Assembly: GCA_032622095.1 (NCBI GenBank)
Contig: CP136064.1
Coordinates: forward strand, 113,942,004-114,006,003
Reading direction: 5' to 3'
DNA: 64,000 nucleotides
DNA from: Siphonodentalium dalli
Taxonomy: Eukaryota > Mollusca > Scaphopoda > Gadilida > Siphonodentaliidae
Each line of letters opens with the position of its first letter. The stretch's first letter is position 1. Of the stretch, positions 46,250-59,284 are shown piece after piece. The notes beneath the pieces were generated by a model, which was not told the origin of the DNA, did not search any database, and worked only from the letters and a program-made list of their open reading frames with translations. Both the position numbers and the translations under genes were made by a program.

Positions 46250-46800
46250 ATAGCTTGCGTCTATGTTTTGAGAAGCCCGAGAAATCCGACATCGAATACA
46301 ACAGTTTGCCTTCAAAATCGTCAGTATTTTGGCTCAGTGTTTTATTTCGTATCATTATATGCGAAATTCATTCGAAGTCTCCCTTTGAATGGGTGTCTTT
46401 GGTTTGAGAATTGTGTATCGAACAATATTGAGTGCTTTTTGTATAAGTTTCGGCTGAAAAAATTGTTACAGAATCCAATTATTTCCACGATTGTGAAAAA
46501 TATATATATTTTTAATTATATGGAAAAAAAAATGTAACTCAGAAAGCTGAACTCGGATTTTAAGGGACTTTACGTGACGCGTCCGCGATGTTATGGCCTA
46601 AATAATATTTAAAAAATCAGCTTTCCCCGATTTTGTTCATTCCACTTTCATGTCTTATGTGCCTGGACTTATATGGTCAAATTGAAGTTCCCCAGTTGAA
46701 GTTGGTGATGTTCACACATCAGTCACCTTGATTATGCATTTTATCTTCTGTAAATTAGGGGATATAGAAACTTCCCATAATGGAAGAAAGTTCACAGAAA
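46250..46800 (+). repeat. Dispersed repeat segments, including an empty relative of the hAT-like site
   Basis: 46530-46670 resembles the reverse complement of 39810-39970. 46670-46790 (TTGAAGTTGGTGATGTTCAC, TGATTATGCATTTTATC, AAATTAGGGGATATAGAAAC) matches 58060-58105 joined to 59290-59335, that is, the two sides of the insertion there without the insert. The 89-codon frame at 46268-46537 has no recognised domain. Confidence 0.6.
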
Positions 46801-46859
46801 GGAAATTTCCGCTTTTGCGGAAACAAACAAATATTTAATGCAGTTCAGATTATATCATG

Positions 46860-47750
46860 AGAACAAAACGGTTATATCGATATATCTTAATTGTACATGC
46901 AGGTAACGAACTGCTCTCCGTTCCGGCTGTGTCGTGAGAGAGCATGATATTCCCAACTATATATATGGTATCATCAGAATAACTCCCATATCACACGAGT
47001 TACTCTGTATGCAGTACTAAATGCCTTCTAATTATGATTAATTTCATTTTAATTGTGTATATTGTCTTATTAGCGCGCGCCGCGTGTATACTGTTCTGCA
47101 AATTCTTGAAAGCTGTGGTCCGATGAGCATTTTATTTATAGATAATTGTTTTTTCCCGGTTTAAAAGTCGAACTGCGCGACCAGGAGGCCGAGTCCGGTA
47201 AAAGGTGTAGTTGGGAATTTCAATTTCGTTTATTGTCCTTTACATCATTAAGTCAATAATGTTGATTTTTGGTTTGTGACAAGCTATGTCAATTACCAAT
47301 AAAAGAAATTTTAAAGATAATTTGTAAGTCTTATATTTCAACTTTTATAGATATGTTTCGTTCTGCAGCCCACTGATGGTTGTGGTCGGAGACGGCCGAG
47401 TCGGTCGTCGGTTCGTTAATTAGATGCTGGTTGTTATTGTTATTTTAACGTAATTCTGAGTTGGTCATTCGCGAAACCAATATATTTTATATTCTATAAT
47501 TACAAGCATGGGTATATAATATATGATCTTGAGCGCATTATCATTTCTGACAGCGGTGTTGCGATATTCACAGTGAACATTATTGAAACAGGAATTGTCC
47601 TGTTTCCGTTTAGTGCTGTTGCATATATGTCCAATTAAATTCCGTTGATATTCCACTCCGATCACAAACAAATAATTATTATAATAATATTAATAAATAT
47701 ATAGCAGACGACTAATCTAAATTTCCGTTGTTTGGTGAGACTTTCAGATC
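46860..47750. other. No gene recognised
   Basis: AT-rich, with a GCGCGCGCCGCG stretch at about 47073. Nothing assignable. Confidence 0.35.
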
Positions 47751-47756
47751 ATGCAT

Positions 47757-48215
47757 GTGTGTCGTTTTGCATGTTTGGGACATCCTGTGTCAGGCTGTGT
47801 GTCGTTTTGCATGTTTGGGACATCCTGTATCAGGCTGTGTGTCGTTTTGCATGTTTGGGACATCCTGTGTCAGGCTGTGTGTCGTGTTGCATGTTTGGGA
47901 CATCCTGTGTCAGGCTGTGTGTCGTTTTGCATGTTTGGGACATCCTGTGTCAGGCTGTGTGTCGTTTTGCATGTTTGGGACATCCTGTGTCAGGCTGTGT
48001 GTCGTTTTGCATGTTTGGGACATCCTGTGTCAGGCTGTGTGTCGTGTTGCATGTTTGGGACATCCTGTGTCAGGCTGTGTGTCGTTTTGCATGTTTGGGA
48101 CATCCTGTGTCAGGCTGTGTGTCGTTTTGCATGTTTGGGACATCCTGTGTCAGGCTGTGTGTCGTTTTGCATGTTTGGGACATCCTGTGTCAGGCTGTGT
48201 GTCTTTTTGCACGTT
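47757..48215. repeat. 40-bp minisatellite, 11 regular copies
   Basis: The unit GTCGTTTTGCATGTTTGGGA plus CATCCTGTGTCAGGCTGTGT repeats exactly every 40 bp from 47761 to 48200, with a degenerate last copy. Only a few variants occur: GTGTTGC at 47881 and 48041, and GTAT in the second copy. The shared variant 160 bp apart suggests a four-unit higher-order exchange. Because 40 is not a multiple of 3, all three forward frames stay open; the three ~155-189-codon frames are repeat translations. Confidence 0.95.
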
Positions 48216-48261
48216 TGAAAGATCCTGGATGTCTTTCGCTCGAAACCATGCGACAATGACC

Positions 48262-49170
48262 TATGCAGCTTGGTTATTAATGCCATTACGCTTTTAAAAG
48301 CGCAATACAAATTCCATTATGTTTAAGAAGCGTAATTGCATTACGGCTAAAGGGTAATGGAAATCTGAATTACACTTAAGTGTAATTGCATGACGCTTAA
48401 GCGTAATAGTTCAGTGCATTTATGGTTTCACCTCAAACTAATTGCAACACAAAGTTTCTCAGTGGGAATATGTACTTTAACCCATCACAAACAACATACT
48501 AAAATAAAAACGAATCAAGAAAGGCGAAATTGATGAATTTTGTGAAATGTATTTAATTTTGTCAAAATTTTATAAAATACTCAATTTATAGCTTTTCAAG
48601 AATGTTTATAAAAAAATTATTTCACAAGGCCTTCCATTTATATATCCATTTTGTAGAGTACACAACCCTGATTACAGAACAGAAAACCTTTCCCAGATAC
48701 GTTGAGTATTTTTTGAGTTATGCATGTGACAAAATTTTGAGTTTATCTAAAAACGGATTAGTTAAAATCCATTTTTTGTGGTCTTGTATTTTAAAAACTA
48801 AAGAAAATGAAGGGATTCCTTGTTGTTTCAGTCATTTCCTCTCTAGGTTATACACAAAATATGATTTCTTTATGCATCTATGATTGAGAGGACAAAAATA
48901 TTCTTAAACAAAATGTGTGTTCCACCATTGTATATGGACTTAGCTAAATTTGCCTGTGGTCCAGAACCGGTGTGATGAAATAGCATATTTGAGGTCATAC
49001 AACTCAATAAATATATATAAATTTTCCATGTATTTCTCATAATCACTTAAGTATACACTGTGAAGGAAATTCCAAAATAATGTTGTAGAAAATATAATTA
49101 TGGCCCTATGAATCCTGAGAATTGACTCTTTTATAAAAATGTCATTTTGGGCGTTTTTGTCCATTTTTAA
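48262..49170 (+). repeat. Dispersed repeat family B, copy without internal array
   Basis: 48262-48420 has several ATTACGCTTAAGCGTAAT-type palindromes. 48425-48680 matches the reverse complement of 63610-63880, and 48790-49170 matches the reverse complement of 56810-57180. In the other two copies the stretch between these blocks is replaced by or joined to CCATGGTGG-type arrays. The 93-codon frame at 48602-48883 is not recognised. Confidence 0.75.
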
Positions 49171-49631
49171 AGGTTTTTGTGTATAAATAGTAAAAACAAT
49201 GTGTGTTTAATGTGTAAAATCATTTGAACTTTCCTCCTAAAACACTTTCGTGTTGAAATAATAGCCTTATATTGGATATGTCAATGAATGTCACTGAATT
49301 TCACCAATTTTTCTGGAAACTGACGCCAAATTTGAATATCTGAAAAATGGGGTAGGGGAAACCATATTGACAAAATCTCAGAAAACATGGACCTTGTTGC
49401 ATAAGACTTTATTATCACCAGCTCCTACAATCATTATTCTTTGATAGAGAGTATACTGCTTCCTGTTTTGATGTTCATATTTAGAGCTACGATCCTTTTT
49501 GTTGCAACTCAATGGCGAGTCATTATTTCGGGGTTGTTCTATATAACATGCTCATAAAGTTCTAAATAAACGTTCACTAAAGTACCGTACTAAACTTTGT
49601 ATTATGCAAGAATAATCTACCTTACTAAGGT
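49171..49631. other. No gene recognised
   Basis: AT-rich flank between repeat family B and TIR element copy 2. Confidence 0.35.
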
Positions 49632-51222
49632 GACGTTTACACATAGCCGGTGAAGCCGTTACCCGGCGAACCCGTTAGCCGGCGAAGGTTGGGCAGAGTG
49701 TTTACACATCGCCGGCGAAGATACTCATATATTCATGTGTCTCCTTTACTTGTTAATAGTTTTCGTTTTAGTTCTCACTGAACTGCAATATGATATTGTT
49801 GTACACCTGTAAACATCTAGCCGCTTCCTGTTAGAGATATGGTTGGGCAGTATAGTGAAATGAAACTTTTTAGAAATGGAAATGCCGAAATTATTAATAT
49901 CCAACTCAAACTTTCAGGTATTGCTATTGGTAATTTTATAGATATTTAAAAAACATTGTTAAATGGTTTGTTTGGGTTCACATACAGCATGTGAAGTGAG
50001 TGTGGCACCAAAAGCATGGCCATTGTCAGTTTTGAGATATTTTCGTCGCATACATCTACAAATTGGTGTCTAATCATTCGGATTGGATTTTATATTATAT
50101 ATATAAGTTTCAACATCGCGAATAAAATGTGACACATTTTCCGTTTGCACATTATACAATCAAATATGTTTTTCACTTTACTCGGGCGTTCAGCATGTCC
50201 ATGTATATAGGGCCGTGGCGATGGGGGTGTCTCATCCCAACTTTAATAAAAATATTCAAAAGCTGGAAATTTCATACCTGACACGGCATTAGTTGGACAT
50301 TTGACATCAGCAATATGTTGAAATTGTTCTCGTAGTTTTATTTTCAACAATTTGTTATTGGTGATTTCTTTAGGCAACATTTGCTTATTTTTTGACCAAA
50401 TTGTTGGACTGAAATGACCATCAGTTGGAAATGATCCAACCTTATTAGAGGTGCCTCAAGTTTGGAAAATGTCCAACAATTGGAAATCTTAAGGCTGGAT
50501 GCTAAGATTTTGCAATTTTCAGGGTTCAGATTAAAAACATTTCTCACACCTGGCCATAACCACGGTCGGTCGATAAATTCCAAAGATGAACAGTCCCACA
50601 CCTCCAAATCGGGCCATCTAGACCCGTCCCTGTGTAAATATGTCCACGGCGCACTCAGATTTAGATTATTGAACTAATTGTCCATTAAGTTTGAATCCAC
50701 AGAAACGTGCCATCCCATTTCTTCCATATATATATATGGACATACATGTACATGAATTAATTCCCTCGAATGCGCAACAAATGTACCATGCACATGCAGA
50801 GTACGTGTACCATCATCGGTTAGTATTTATAATAATAGCTTATAACCAAGGTGCGTGACCACCGACCTGACAGCTGATTAGAGACAATCAAACTGGCACA
50901 CTGACCAATATATACACATGTGAAAAGCGGGCTGGTCAATCAGCGATTGCACAATAATATTGTTCAAGTTAATTGTTGAAAGGAAATCACCCATGACGGC
51001 ATGACCCCAGCTAAACATCTAACTTAACCGCAGCGCGAATTAGAATCCATACGACAATCAGGTGCTTGTACTAAATCATTTTATCCAAAAGTTGAAAACC
51101 GTATAGCTGAGTATCCGGATAGCCGTAATTCTTAACCGGCGAAGTATAAACACTCTATTGTTATCGCTGCCGGCTAAAGCGAATGCGATCTTCGCCGGGT
51201 AATGTATAAACACCCCCTAATC
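49632..51222 (+). mobile_element. Non-autonomous DNA transposon with TIRs, copy 2 (~1.59 kb)
   Basis: Inverted copy of 6184-7764. The left end is AAGGTGACGTTTACACATAG followed by repeated CCGGCGAA motifs. The right end, read inverted, is GGGGGTGTTTATACATTACC then CCGGCGAAG. It carries no useful coding frame. It abuts the edge of the ATGGCGGCC repeat arm that begins AATCAGTTTGATTAATA; the same edge occurs inverted and without the element at about 56670-56690. This supports insertion or junction at that point, although no target duplication is visible. Confidence 0.8.
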
Positions 51223-52460
51223 AGTTTGATTAATATCTACTTGTAAATTTATTATAGAAATTTTATTATCTCAACACTGACGTGAAACTAATACCCCATA
51301 CTTCCATTTGACAGAAAAAGTGGCCACCAAAAACCAAGATGGCCGCCAAAATGGCGACCGAAAATTCGGAAAATTGATGATTTTTCACACTTTCCTCTTG
51401 AATCATTAACCGATGTTTGAAATTTGTAACGAATAAAGACCTAAATTTGAATAAATTCTAGTATCCAACCATTTCTACAACATAATATGTCATATTTCGG
51501 ATCTCATTCCTGCCAGCTATCTTTAAAATGTGAATTCAAAAATGTGCTATGAAAGTTAACCAAAATTCAATTATATGATTCTAGCCAAGAGTTGAACAGA
51601 AAATAACTGAATTTGATGAAGATAATGTAAAAATGTTTTAAATATGTAAATTGCCATATAGTTACACAGAAAATAATGCATTTTCGTTTAAGATGGCGGC
51701 CAAGATGGCTGCCAAAATGGAGATATCACCAAAATCTGTCCAATTTTTATTAATATCACTCATGTGTTGGGGAAAAGTAAATATATGTGAATATGTGCTA
51801 CTTTTTCGCGGACATCCATGGACTTATGGAATGATTTGTAAATTTGTTGAACCATACAGCTGCTTATACCCGAGAATTCAACAGAATTATACCACGAAAA
51901 TTAAGTCAAATCATCTTCATGGCAGCCACACAAATTTGCAGAATGGGCACTGAGTGAGGAAGAAAATTTAACACAGAAAATGAAAAATATTTCTACGGCA
52001 ATGATAAAATTGCACCAAGCTTTCTTTTGAAAGAACAAGATTGATAAACAAAACCAAGATGGCTGTCAAAATGGCGACCGAAATATAGAAATATAGAAAT
52101 GTGTTGAATTGTTACACATGCCACTTACATCATTTTCGGTTATTTGCAAACTGTGGCGAGTAGGAATTGTCTTTGTTTTTATCAGTCATGACACCAAGTA
52201 CTTTGGAAAACATATTATGCTGTAATGTGTGTCTAATTGTTGTCCATACTCCGACAAATGCAAATTAAATAATTAGCTATGTAATTTCACAAATAAACTT
52301 GCTTCTCGAGGTTCTAGATTAACATTGGACATACATAGGCATAATAAAACAAATAAAAGTGTACACAGTTTTAAATATCGTTAGTGTCATTCAATTACAC
52401 TCGACATTGATCTATTTGACCCAAGATGGTCGCCAGAATGGCCGCCAAAACTCACAGTTA
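51223..52460 (+). repeat. ATGGCGGCC repeat block, left arm of the second pair
   Basis: Units contain CAAGATGGCCGCCAAAATGG (51337), AAGATGGCGGCCAAGATGGC (51692), CAAGATGGCTGTCAAAATGG (52053) and CAAGATGGTCGCCAGAATGG (52422). Period is roughly 350-370 bp. The reverse-complement partner is 55400-56690. Confidence 0.8.
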
Positions 52461-52469
52461 TAAAATGTG

Positions 52470-55390
52470 ACAAATGTTTATATTCTCAAACGGCATTTAG
52501 CAAATGAGTTGGATATATTCGCCCAATCTAAATTAGATACTATCATGTTAAGGTATATTGTGACTATGTTTGACCAAACATAGTTTGTTTATAATCGAGA
52601 ATATATCAGAATGGACTCTTAGAAACCTAACATGAAATTGCCCAATATAATTTAAACGATCCTGCCCGTTTCCTGGGAAGGAAGTCAAACCAGATATGTG
52701 CTGACTATCATTATAAGGGCATAACGAGTACTCGAACGCAAAAGAATCCCTACAGTCATAATACAGACAGAAATCCAACTTTATGGCTATATTATTTCGT
52801 TTGGGGCAGATCTGCTTTATTCGTTGCCTATTCTTGATTAATTGTTGACCACGTTGATTTCGCCCGGCCACAAAAATTTAGAAGATTCAGGAAAAATATC
52901 ACACCTTGACTTCATCGAAGTCGAAGTTGCATTGCTATCATACTGCCACCGGGAAATATAATTGCTCAACTTAGAAATACACAGGCATTACATGTTAGTG
53001 CAAACATTATTTCGTATCTAATTATGAAACAGTTGTGTCTAATAAGATACAATAAGGGGAGATTGCATTGTTCAGTTTCTTGTTTTTGGCATATCTGTGT
53101 TTCATCACCCGAAATTCGTTTGAATGGTTGAGACATTGTCACACTTCTCAAGACGTGAGTCAGCACATGTACTACTCTTACTTCGTCCAATAGATGGTCA
53201 CATTGATGGTAGCCTAACTACAACCAACTCACCCCAGCAACTACAGTTGAATTACAAACTCATCTCGCAAGCTAACAGAGCTCACCACAAAACTCTCCGA
53301 CTGCATATCAGAGACTCCATATATAATGTTTCTTTCGGTTGTGGAATGGAGAGTCCATAATACAGATTTAATAAATAAATGTCAATACGGCCGCTGACCT
53401 CATAGCAGATACATTGCATATTCACTTCGATGTAGTCTAACAGAACTGTGCACGTAACCGAGTTAATGCTTGTCAGTTTATTTTAGAATATGTCAAAACA
53501 TCAGTATCGGGCAAAAATAGCCTAAGGTTTGTCATTCTCCATGTCGAGTCCAGCAAGTGACAATAACGGCACCTCAACTTCTTCCTGGTTGTCAACGAAA
53601 CAATATCGTGAAATCAAAATGCCTATGCCTAGTGCCTGAATATTTAGTGATGAAATACCTCATCGAATCACCAGAAGCTCATCTTTGGTCCATGCCATAT
53701 GATGGTGAATCGAACTAATGAATACAGTGACGGGTCATCAAGATAATTTAATGGAACGTTTATTAAGATTTCTTGCAAAACTTCCACATGGGGACATTCA
53801 TTAGCATTATACATCAACTGTTAGTTCACAGAAAGTAAATATCTTCGAATCACAGAAACCCCGCAATCTCGAACGAAATCCTTAAATTGTCCATCGAACA
53901 AATGTAGTTTATAGAATTTGCTGGCAAACCGTACAACCATAATAGTCGGATCCACAAGTAGGCCAATAACAAGCTTGGAATATAGATACTGCGGAAAAGT
54001 TGGAAGTAATAGATAACAATGTTATTCTTGAATTCAGAGAATATTGTGGATTGTTAGCTATTTGAAGAGTCCATAACTGAAATATAATTCAACTATTGCT
54101 CAGGAAGGTATAATATTACAACGTTTAACGACCTGAGTTTTCTGCAGACCTGATTTCATTGTAGTGGGATATCAAATGTTCCTGTATAAAACATCTGGAA
54201 AGAATACTACAAACTTTCCACCCAATAATAATACATGTACCCCAACATGTCGGTGAGTTGAATTGCCTCTACAGCCAAGTCGAACTGTGCATTGGTGCGA
54301 AAATTATTATCAATTTAATCTGGAACATTGCCGATAGCCGATACAATTACAGAAATGCAGGCATTTAAAGAAAATTTGGTGTGAATATGTTTCTTGTATG
54401 ACATTTTGATGAGACCGCATAACGCAAGCATGAAAGAACTTCGAGAACACATGTGACAAATATGACATAAGTACATACGTTCTGCACAGGAAGATGGGGA
54501 TCATACACGGAACGAACTTGTAGTATATGCGATATCCAGAAAACTATCTCTGTGGAACTCAAATACACATGTATACCAATTGAACTCATTATATGAGGCT
54601 ATCTTCCTATCCTAGCTCGATCAAAATCAGCCACGCTTTCACAAATCTTGGGTCTGGAGTCAGTGAGTTGACATATGAGCTGTCCAGAGCTCCACAACAG
54701 TTTCTGTTTTGGTACGAACCTGAACATAATGTATCTCTAGTCGCTATATATCGCATGTAATAAGCAGAGGTCTGGTAGAAATCCGCCGATGCGATTCTTC
54801 TTCGGAGAAGACAGATAGAGCTCACATCTGAACGCTCTCGTTTGGTAGTCTGCGACAAAGCAATTACTGTCATATAATCCCATGATGCACACACAATATG
54901 AACTAGATGTTATTCAAGGACGAGCAATTGTAAAAAAATTCAGTTTCAAAAAAGTATACCCTGTGTTTTCATATATGTATATTAATAAGAACGAATCACA
55001 CAAATATTAGCTCCTATTCTTATATTTGGACTTAGTATACACTAATTATTAAGCTTGTTAACATGGAAGATGTCTGTAATGTCAACGCATTATATGCCGC
55101 TACTGTTTTTGGGTACTGCATTGTGTGATGTCCATTCAATTAATTTCCGTGAGCAGCTGAATTTCGGTAGAATTGACTTAATACGATGGCATTACATGAG
55201 TAATACGGGAGTCAAGTGAAAACTTCTTAGCCAAACCCCATAAGGGGGCGATATCAAGGGGAAGTAATTAAAGTATTGCTCAATACGGACAGCATTATAG
55301 TTGAGATAGGGATTTTTCTCCAGTTGAGTCACCCAAATCAGGACATTTCCGCTGTACATGTAATGATGGATGTAATCAGCATATATTCAG
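52470..55390. other. Interval between the repeat arms; no gene recognised
   Basis: Frames at 52871-52548 (minus), 53124-53360 (plus) and 54894-54607 (minus) have no recognised domain. The plus frame 53124-53360 looks moderately protein-like (a SQANRAHHKTLRLHIRDS segment) but has no support. An interior of about 3 kb between inverted arms parallels the 30.9-34.1 kb interval. Confidence 0.35.
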
Positions 55391-55399
55391 ATTTGGATA

Positions 55400-56690
55400 T
55401 TTTCAAATAGGTCAACATCAGATGAATTTATCTACTTTTCATGGATTCTGTTTCCATTCTCATGAAATCTCGGATATAAGCAGCCACTGTTCGCAAAATA
55501 TTCATATTGTATCAGATTGTATCAGCATTCCTGGCACTTTTGTCAACAGGGGAACAAATGTGTTTACCAGTAGTCACTGAAACCCACATTAGGAGCGTTA
55601 TCAATGAAAACTAGCAAATTTGGATGATTTCTCCATTTTGGTAACCATCTGAGTCACCATCCTGAATTTAGATTCATGTGGATAATAATATCTTAATCTA
55701 ACATATCATGGTTGTCGAATGATTAGATAGTATAATTCATTCAAAATAAGGTTGCTAGTAGCCACCGATTTCAAACCGCTGTGAATAATTTAAGAGGCGA
55801 GTGTGAAAAATCATCAATCATTAGAATTTCGGTCGCCGTTTTGGGAGCCATCTTGGATATTTAGGTCCAAATTCCACCGTCAAGAGGAAGTGTGATCCAA
55901 TGGTATTATTGGTCGCGAAACATAATCATTTCACTATCTAAATTTTCCTCCCAGACTCAATGCCAACTCCGAAATTGTTCATGGTTGCCATTTTGATGAT
56001 TTCATCTCATTTTCGTCGTTTCATTCTCTCGAATTCGAAGTATAAACAGCCATTGTTCACAAACTATTCATATTGTTTAATATCTCCATGTTATTACGCC
56101 AACACGGAGCAAATATATTCACCTATATTAACTAAATCGCACATTAGGAGTGATATCAAAGAAAATTTGACAAATTTTAGTGATTTATCAATTTTGGCAA
56201 CCATTTTGGTCGCCATCTTGAATACAGATGCAATTTTTTGGTTGTAATTATATGGCAATCTATATGTTTAAACCTGTTGCAAATGTTTGTCATCAAAATC
56301 AGCTATTTTCTGGGTCACACTTGGCTTGAATTACAAAATCGATATTTGGTAAAATTTCATAGCATATTTATGAATTCACATTTTGACGACATTTTTGTAG
56401 GAATAAGACCCAAACTATGACATATTATCATGTCCAAATGGTTAGGTGTTCAAATGTATTTAAAATTAAGTTGCTATTAGCCACAGATTTCAAACAACCG
56501 TGAATGTTTAAGAGAAATGTGTGAAAATTCATCATTTTCCCGGACTTCGGTCGCCATTTTGGCGGCCATCTTGGTTAAATGTGGTCAATTTTTCTGCCAA
56601 AGTGAAGCCTGTTATCATAGTATCACAACAGTAGAGAAATATTATATTTCCTACCATAAATTCACTACTAGCTATTAATCAAACTGATTC
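55400..56690 (-). repeat. ATGGCGGCC repeat block, right arm of the second pair
   Basis: Units on the plus strand read GCCGTTTTGGGAGCCATCTT (55835), ACCATTTTGGTCGCCATCTT (56200) and GCCATTTTGGCGGCCATCTT (56554), inverted relative to 51223-52460. The outer end AATCAAACTGATT at about 56675 matches the outer end of the left arm. Confidence 0.8.
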
Positions 56691-56779
56691 AGTGCCTACT
56701 CTGAAATGCTGGATGGCGGCCATCTTGATGACGTCATAAAACCACCCAGTCGCGACCCCCAGGTGTCTAACATTTGTTT

Positions 56780-57180
56780 TCTGGTGCCCCAGATATCAAG
56801 CAACATCATGAGCATAGTGGCTATATTTCTTCACAAAATGCACACGGGGAGCCAAAAAATGAACATAAGAGCCTCTACTAAGGGCCATAATTTGATTTTG
56901 GCACATATGATTGTGTTTAGAAACTCCAGCACAGTGTATTTAACCTGGTACACTTAAGAGGTTATGAGATATACAGGGCATATGGATATCAATTTATTGA
57001 GTTGTATGACCTCAAATATGGTATTTCATCACACAAGTTCTGTGTCACAAGGCATATTTGACAAAGTCCATTCAATGGGGCACACATTTTGTTTAAACAT
57101 ATTTTTGTCTTCTCGATCACAGATGCATGAAGTAATAATTGTTGTGCACAATATAGTGAGGAAACTAATACAACAGCATG
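56780..57180 (-). repeat. Dispersed repeat family B, second copy (head part)
   Basis: Reverse complement of about 48790-49170: TTTATTGAGTTGTATGACCT, CACACATTTTGTTTAA and a GATGCATRAAG segment. It is followed directly by the CCATGGTGG array. Confidence 0.75.
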
Positions 57181-57186
57181 ATACCA

Positions 57187-57860
57187 TATAAAAAAAAACC
57201 TTGGTACCACCATGGTAAAACACCACGGTAAACCATGGTAAAAATACCGAGATATTTTGGCCACCTATCGTGGTGTAACCATGGTGGTTTCCATGGTTTA
57301 CCGTGGTGGTAACACCGTGGTGGTTTACCGAGGTATTAGCCAGGTGGTAAACAACCGTGGTAAACCACCATGGTGATACCACGATAGGTGGCCAAAATAT
57401 CTCGTTTTTTTTTACCGTGGTGTTACCATGATGGTATACTGTGGTTTACCGTGGTGTTACCATGGTTTACCGCGGTGTTACCATGGTGGTATACTTTCGT
57501 TTACCGTGGTGTTACCATGATGGTATACTGTGGTTTACCGTGGAGCTACCATGGTTTACCGTGGTGTTACCATGGTGGTATAATTTGGTTTACCATGGTG
57601 TTACCATGGTGGTATAATGTGGTTTACCGTGGTGTTACCATGGTTTACCGCGGTGTTACCATGGTGGTATACTGTGGTTTACCGTGGTGTTACCATGGTG
57701 GTATACTGTGGTTTACCATGGTTTACCGTGGTGTTACCATGGTGTTATACTTTGGTTTACCATGGTTTACCGTGGTGTTACCATGGTGGTATACTTTGGT
57801 TTACCGTGGTGTTACCATGATGGTATACTGTGGTGTATCATGTGGTTTATCATGACACAA
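57187..57860. repeat. CCATGGTGG/TTACCGTGG array with palindromic start
   Basis: 57240-57275 and 57380-57405 are inverted (CGAGATATTTTGGCCACCTA and its complement) around a palindromic core of ACCATGGTGGTTT motifs. From 57410 a ~34-40-bp unit (GTGGTTTACCGTGGTGTTAC then CATGGTGGTATACT) repeats about ten or more times. Several frames read through it because of the repeat. Confidence 0.9.
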
Positions 57861-57939
57861 GGGGTGAGACAGTCTCAGACAGATGAAACTTTGCATAAAT
57901 GTGTTTATATGTACATCCAAACAAGGCTGCAAATAATAT

Positions 57940-58030
57940 GTCTGTCATTTGCAGAGTGAGGTCCCCAGAGGGTTAGCATCACAAAATTCACCCTCTGTGC
58001 CTCTGTGAACTTCATTCTGCTAAAGCCTCA
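57940..58030. repeat. Diverged hairpin repeat (GAGGTCCCCAGAGGGT family)
   Basis: GAGGTCCCCAGAGGGT is followed by AATTCACCCTCTGTG and TTCATTCTGC. Its flank TCTGTCATTTGCAGAGTGAG matches the inverted flank of the hairpin at 59406-59505. Confidence 0.65.
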
Positions 58031-58109
58031 ACTGCTATGGGAGATCTAGTATCAGTATGAAATTCCCCAATTGAAGTTGGTGATGTTCACCCATTATTCA
58101 CGTCGATTG

Positions 58110-59284
58110 CAGGGGGGGTCTGCAAAAAAAACGTATATAGGGTCGGAGTGGGTGGGTATTCCAGAGGCTGAACAAATTGTGCTTGTAAATTTTTTCAAAA
58201 ATGGGTTTTTTTTCAAACAATTTACAAGTACTGACCATGTAATGTTGTTTGTAAGCATGTTAGTACCATGCTTACCATGCTTGTTGGTATGGGGGCTATA
58301 TAGGCAGCTATAGTGACTCTTTAGCCTCAGATTTAGCAACATTCTGGATTTCACAGGATCCCGTAATAGCGTTCAGGAAACTTATGATCAACGGAAGAAA
58401 TATTTAGTAACAAAATTAATATATTACCCAGTTGTATACTTGAATAAAATTAATAAAACCAAAAAACTGTATCACAAATTGGATACTACATGGTGGATAC
58501 TCAATGATGACTAGATATCATTAACCTGATTGTTGCATAACATGAAAATGAAAAGGGTATCTCATAAATTCCAAATGTCTGAAATACTGTCTTGTTCTGG
58601 CATGTAATCAAATTCATTCCTTCTGGTTATTTCTCATCTTGAATAATTGCAAGTAATGTTAATTTGCAACAATTATCCAAATAAAACTGAATTGGTTATG
58701 ATGAATGACCGTTACTGTTTACTGCTCAGACAATCCCAACTGAAGGTGACACTATTCTCATTAAATTTCCGAACTTCACCTTGGAGCTTTACTGCTCAAC
58801 AAGACTAAACTAAAATACTAATTGTATACTGTTATCACTTACAAATAGATGAACTGAAATATTAATATGATGCATTCAGATGCATTGAGAAATGACATTC
58901 AATTCTTCATTCTGATCTATCACCATACCAAACCACATCAAAATTCGACAACCGACACTTTAACTTATGTTGCAAAACTTTGTACGGACTGAATTTCATA
59001 AAGTCGAACAGGGCCCATAACTCTGGTAGGCATTGATGGTCACAACCCGTGATATTATGCATATTCGTTTCCCATTTCTGGTCCTTCACCATGCCATAGG
59101 GCATCAAAATATGACAACCGACTCTTGAGTTATAATGCAAAATGTTTGTACGGACGGACGGCTCGATATGTCAACTATATAACCGCTGACTAATTTTTAC
59201 AAAAATGGGGTGGTGGGTCCCTCGGGGTCGGAAAAAAACTTGTTGGGCCCTATATGTGCAAATTTTTTCCAGACCCCCCCCCCT
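58110..59284. mobile_element. hAT-like non-autonomous element (~1.18 kb) with target duplication
   Basis: It begins CAGGGGGGGTCTGCAAAAAA. The right end, inverted, reads CAGGGG followed by more G and GTCTGGAAAAAA, so the termini are inverted repeats of the CAGGG type known from hAT elements. GTCGATTG flanks both sides (58102-58109 and 59285-59292; the first G of the right copy could instead be the last base of the element). The uninterrupted relative at 46670-46790 shows the site without the insert. No transposase is present. It contains two copies of a ~170-bp segment (CAACCGACWCTT, TTGTACGGAC) near 58910-59160. Confidence 0.8.

Noticed and set aside
47100-47230. Structured-looking GC-richer stretch considered as a small RNA gene
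   Set aside because: No tRNA boxes A/B, snRNA motifs or cloverleaf could be laid out.
47728-48297. Three overlapping plus-strand open frames of 155-189 codons rich in Cys and Phe
   Set aside because: They are translations of the 40-bp minisatellite in its three frames, with no domain and no independent start context.
53124-53360. 78-codon protein-like frame (SQANRAHHKTLRLHIRDS)
   Set aside because: No domain, splice signals not convincing, single occurrence; left as unassigned.
57388-57959. 155-codon frame rich in Trp/Tyr/Val
   Set aside because: Translation of the CCATGGTGG array.
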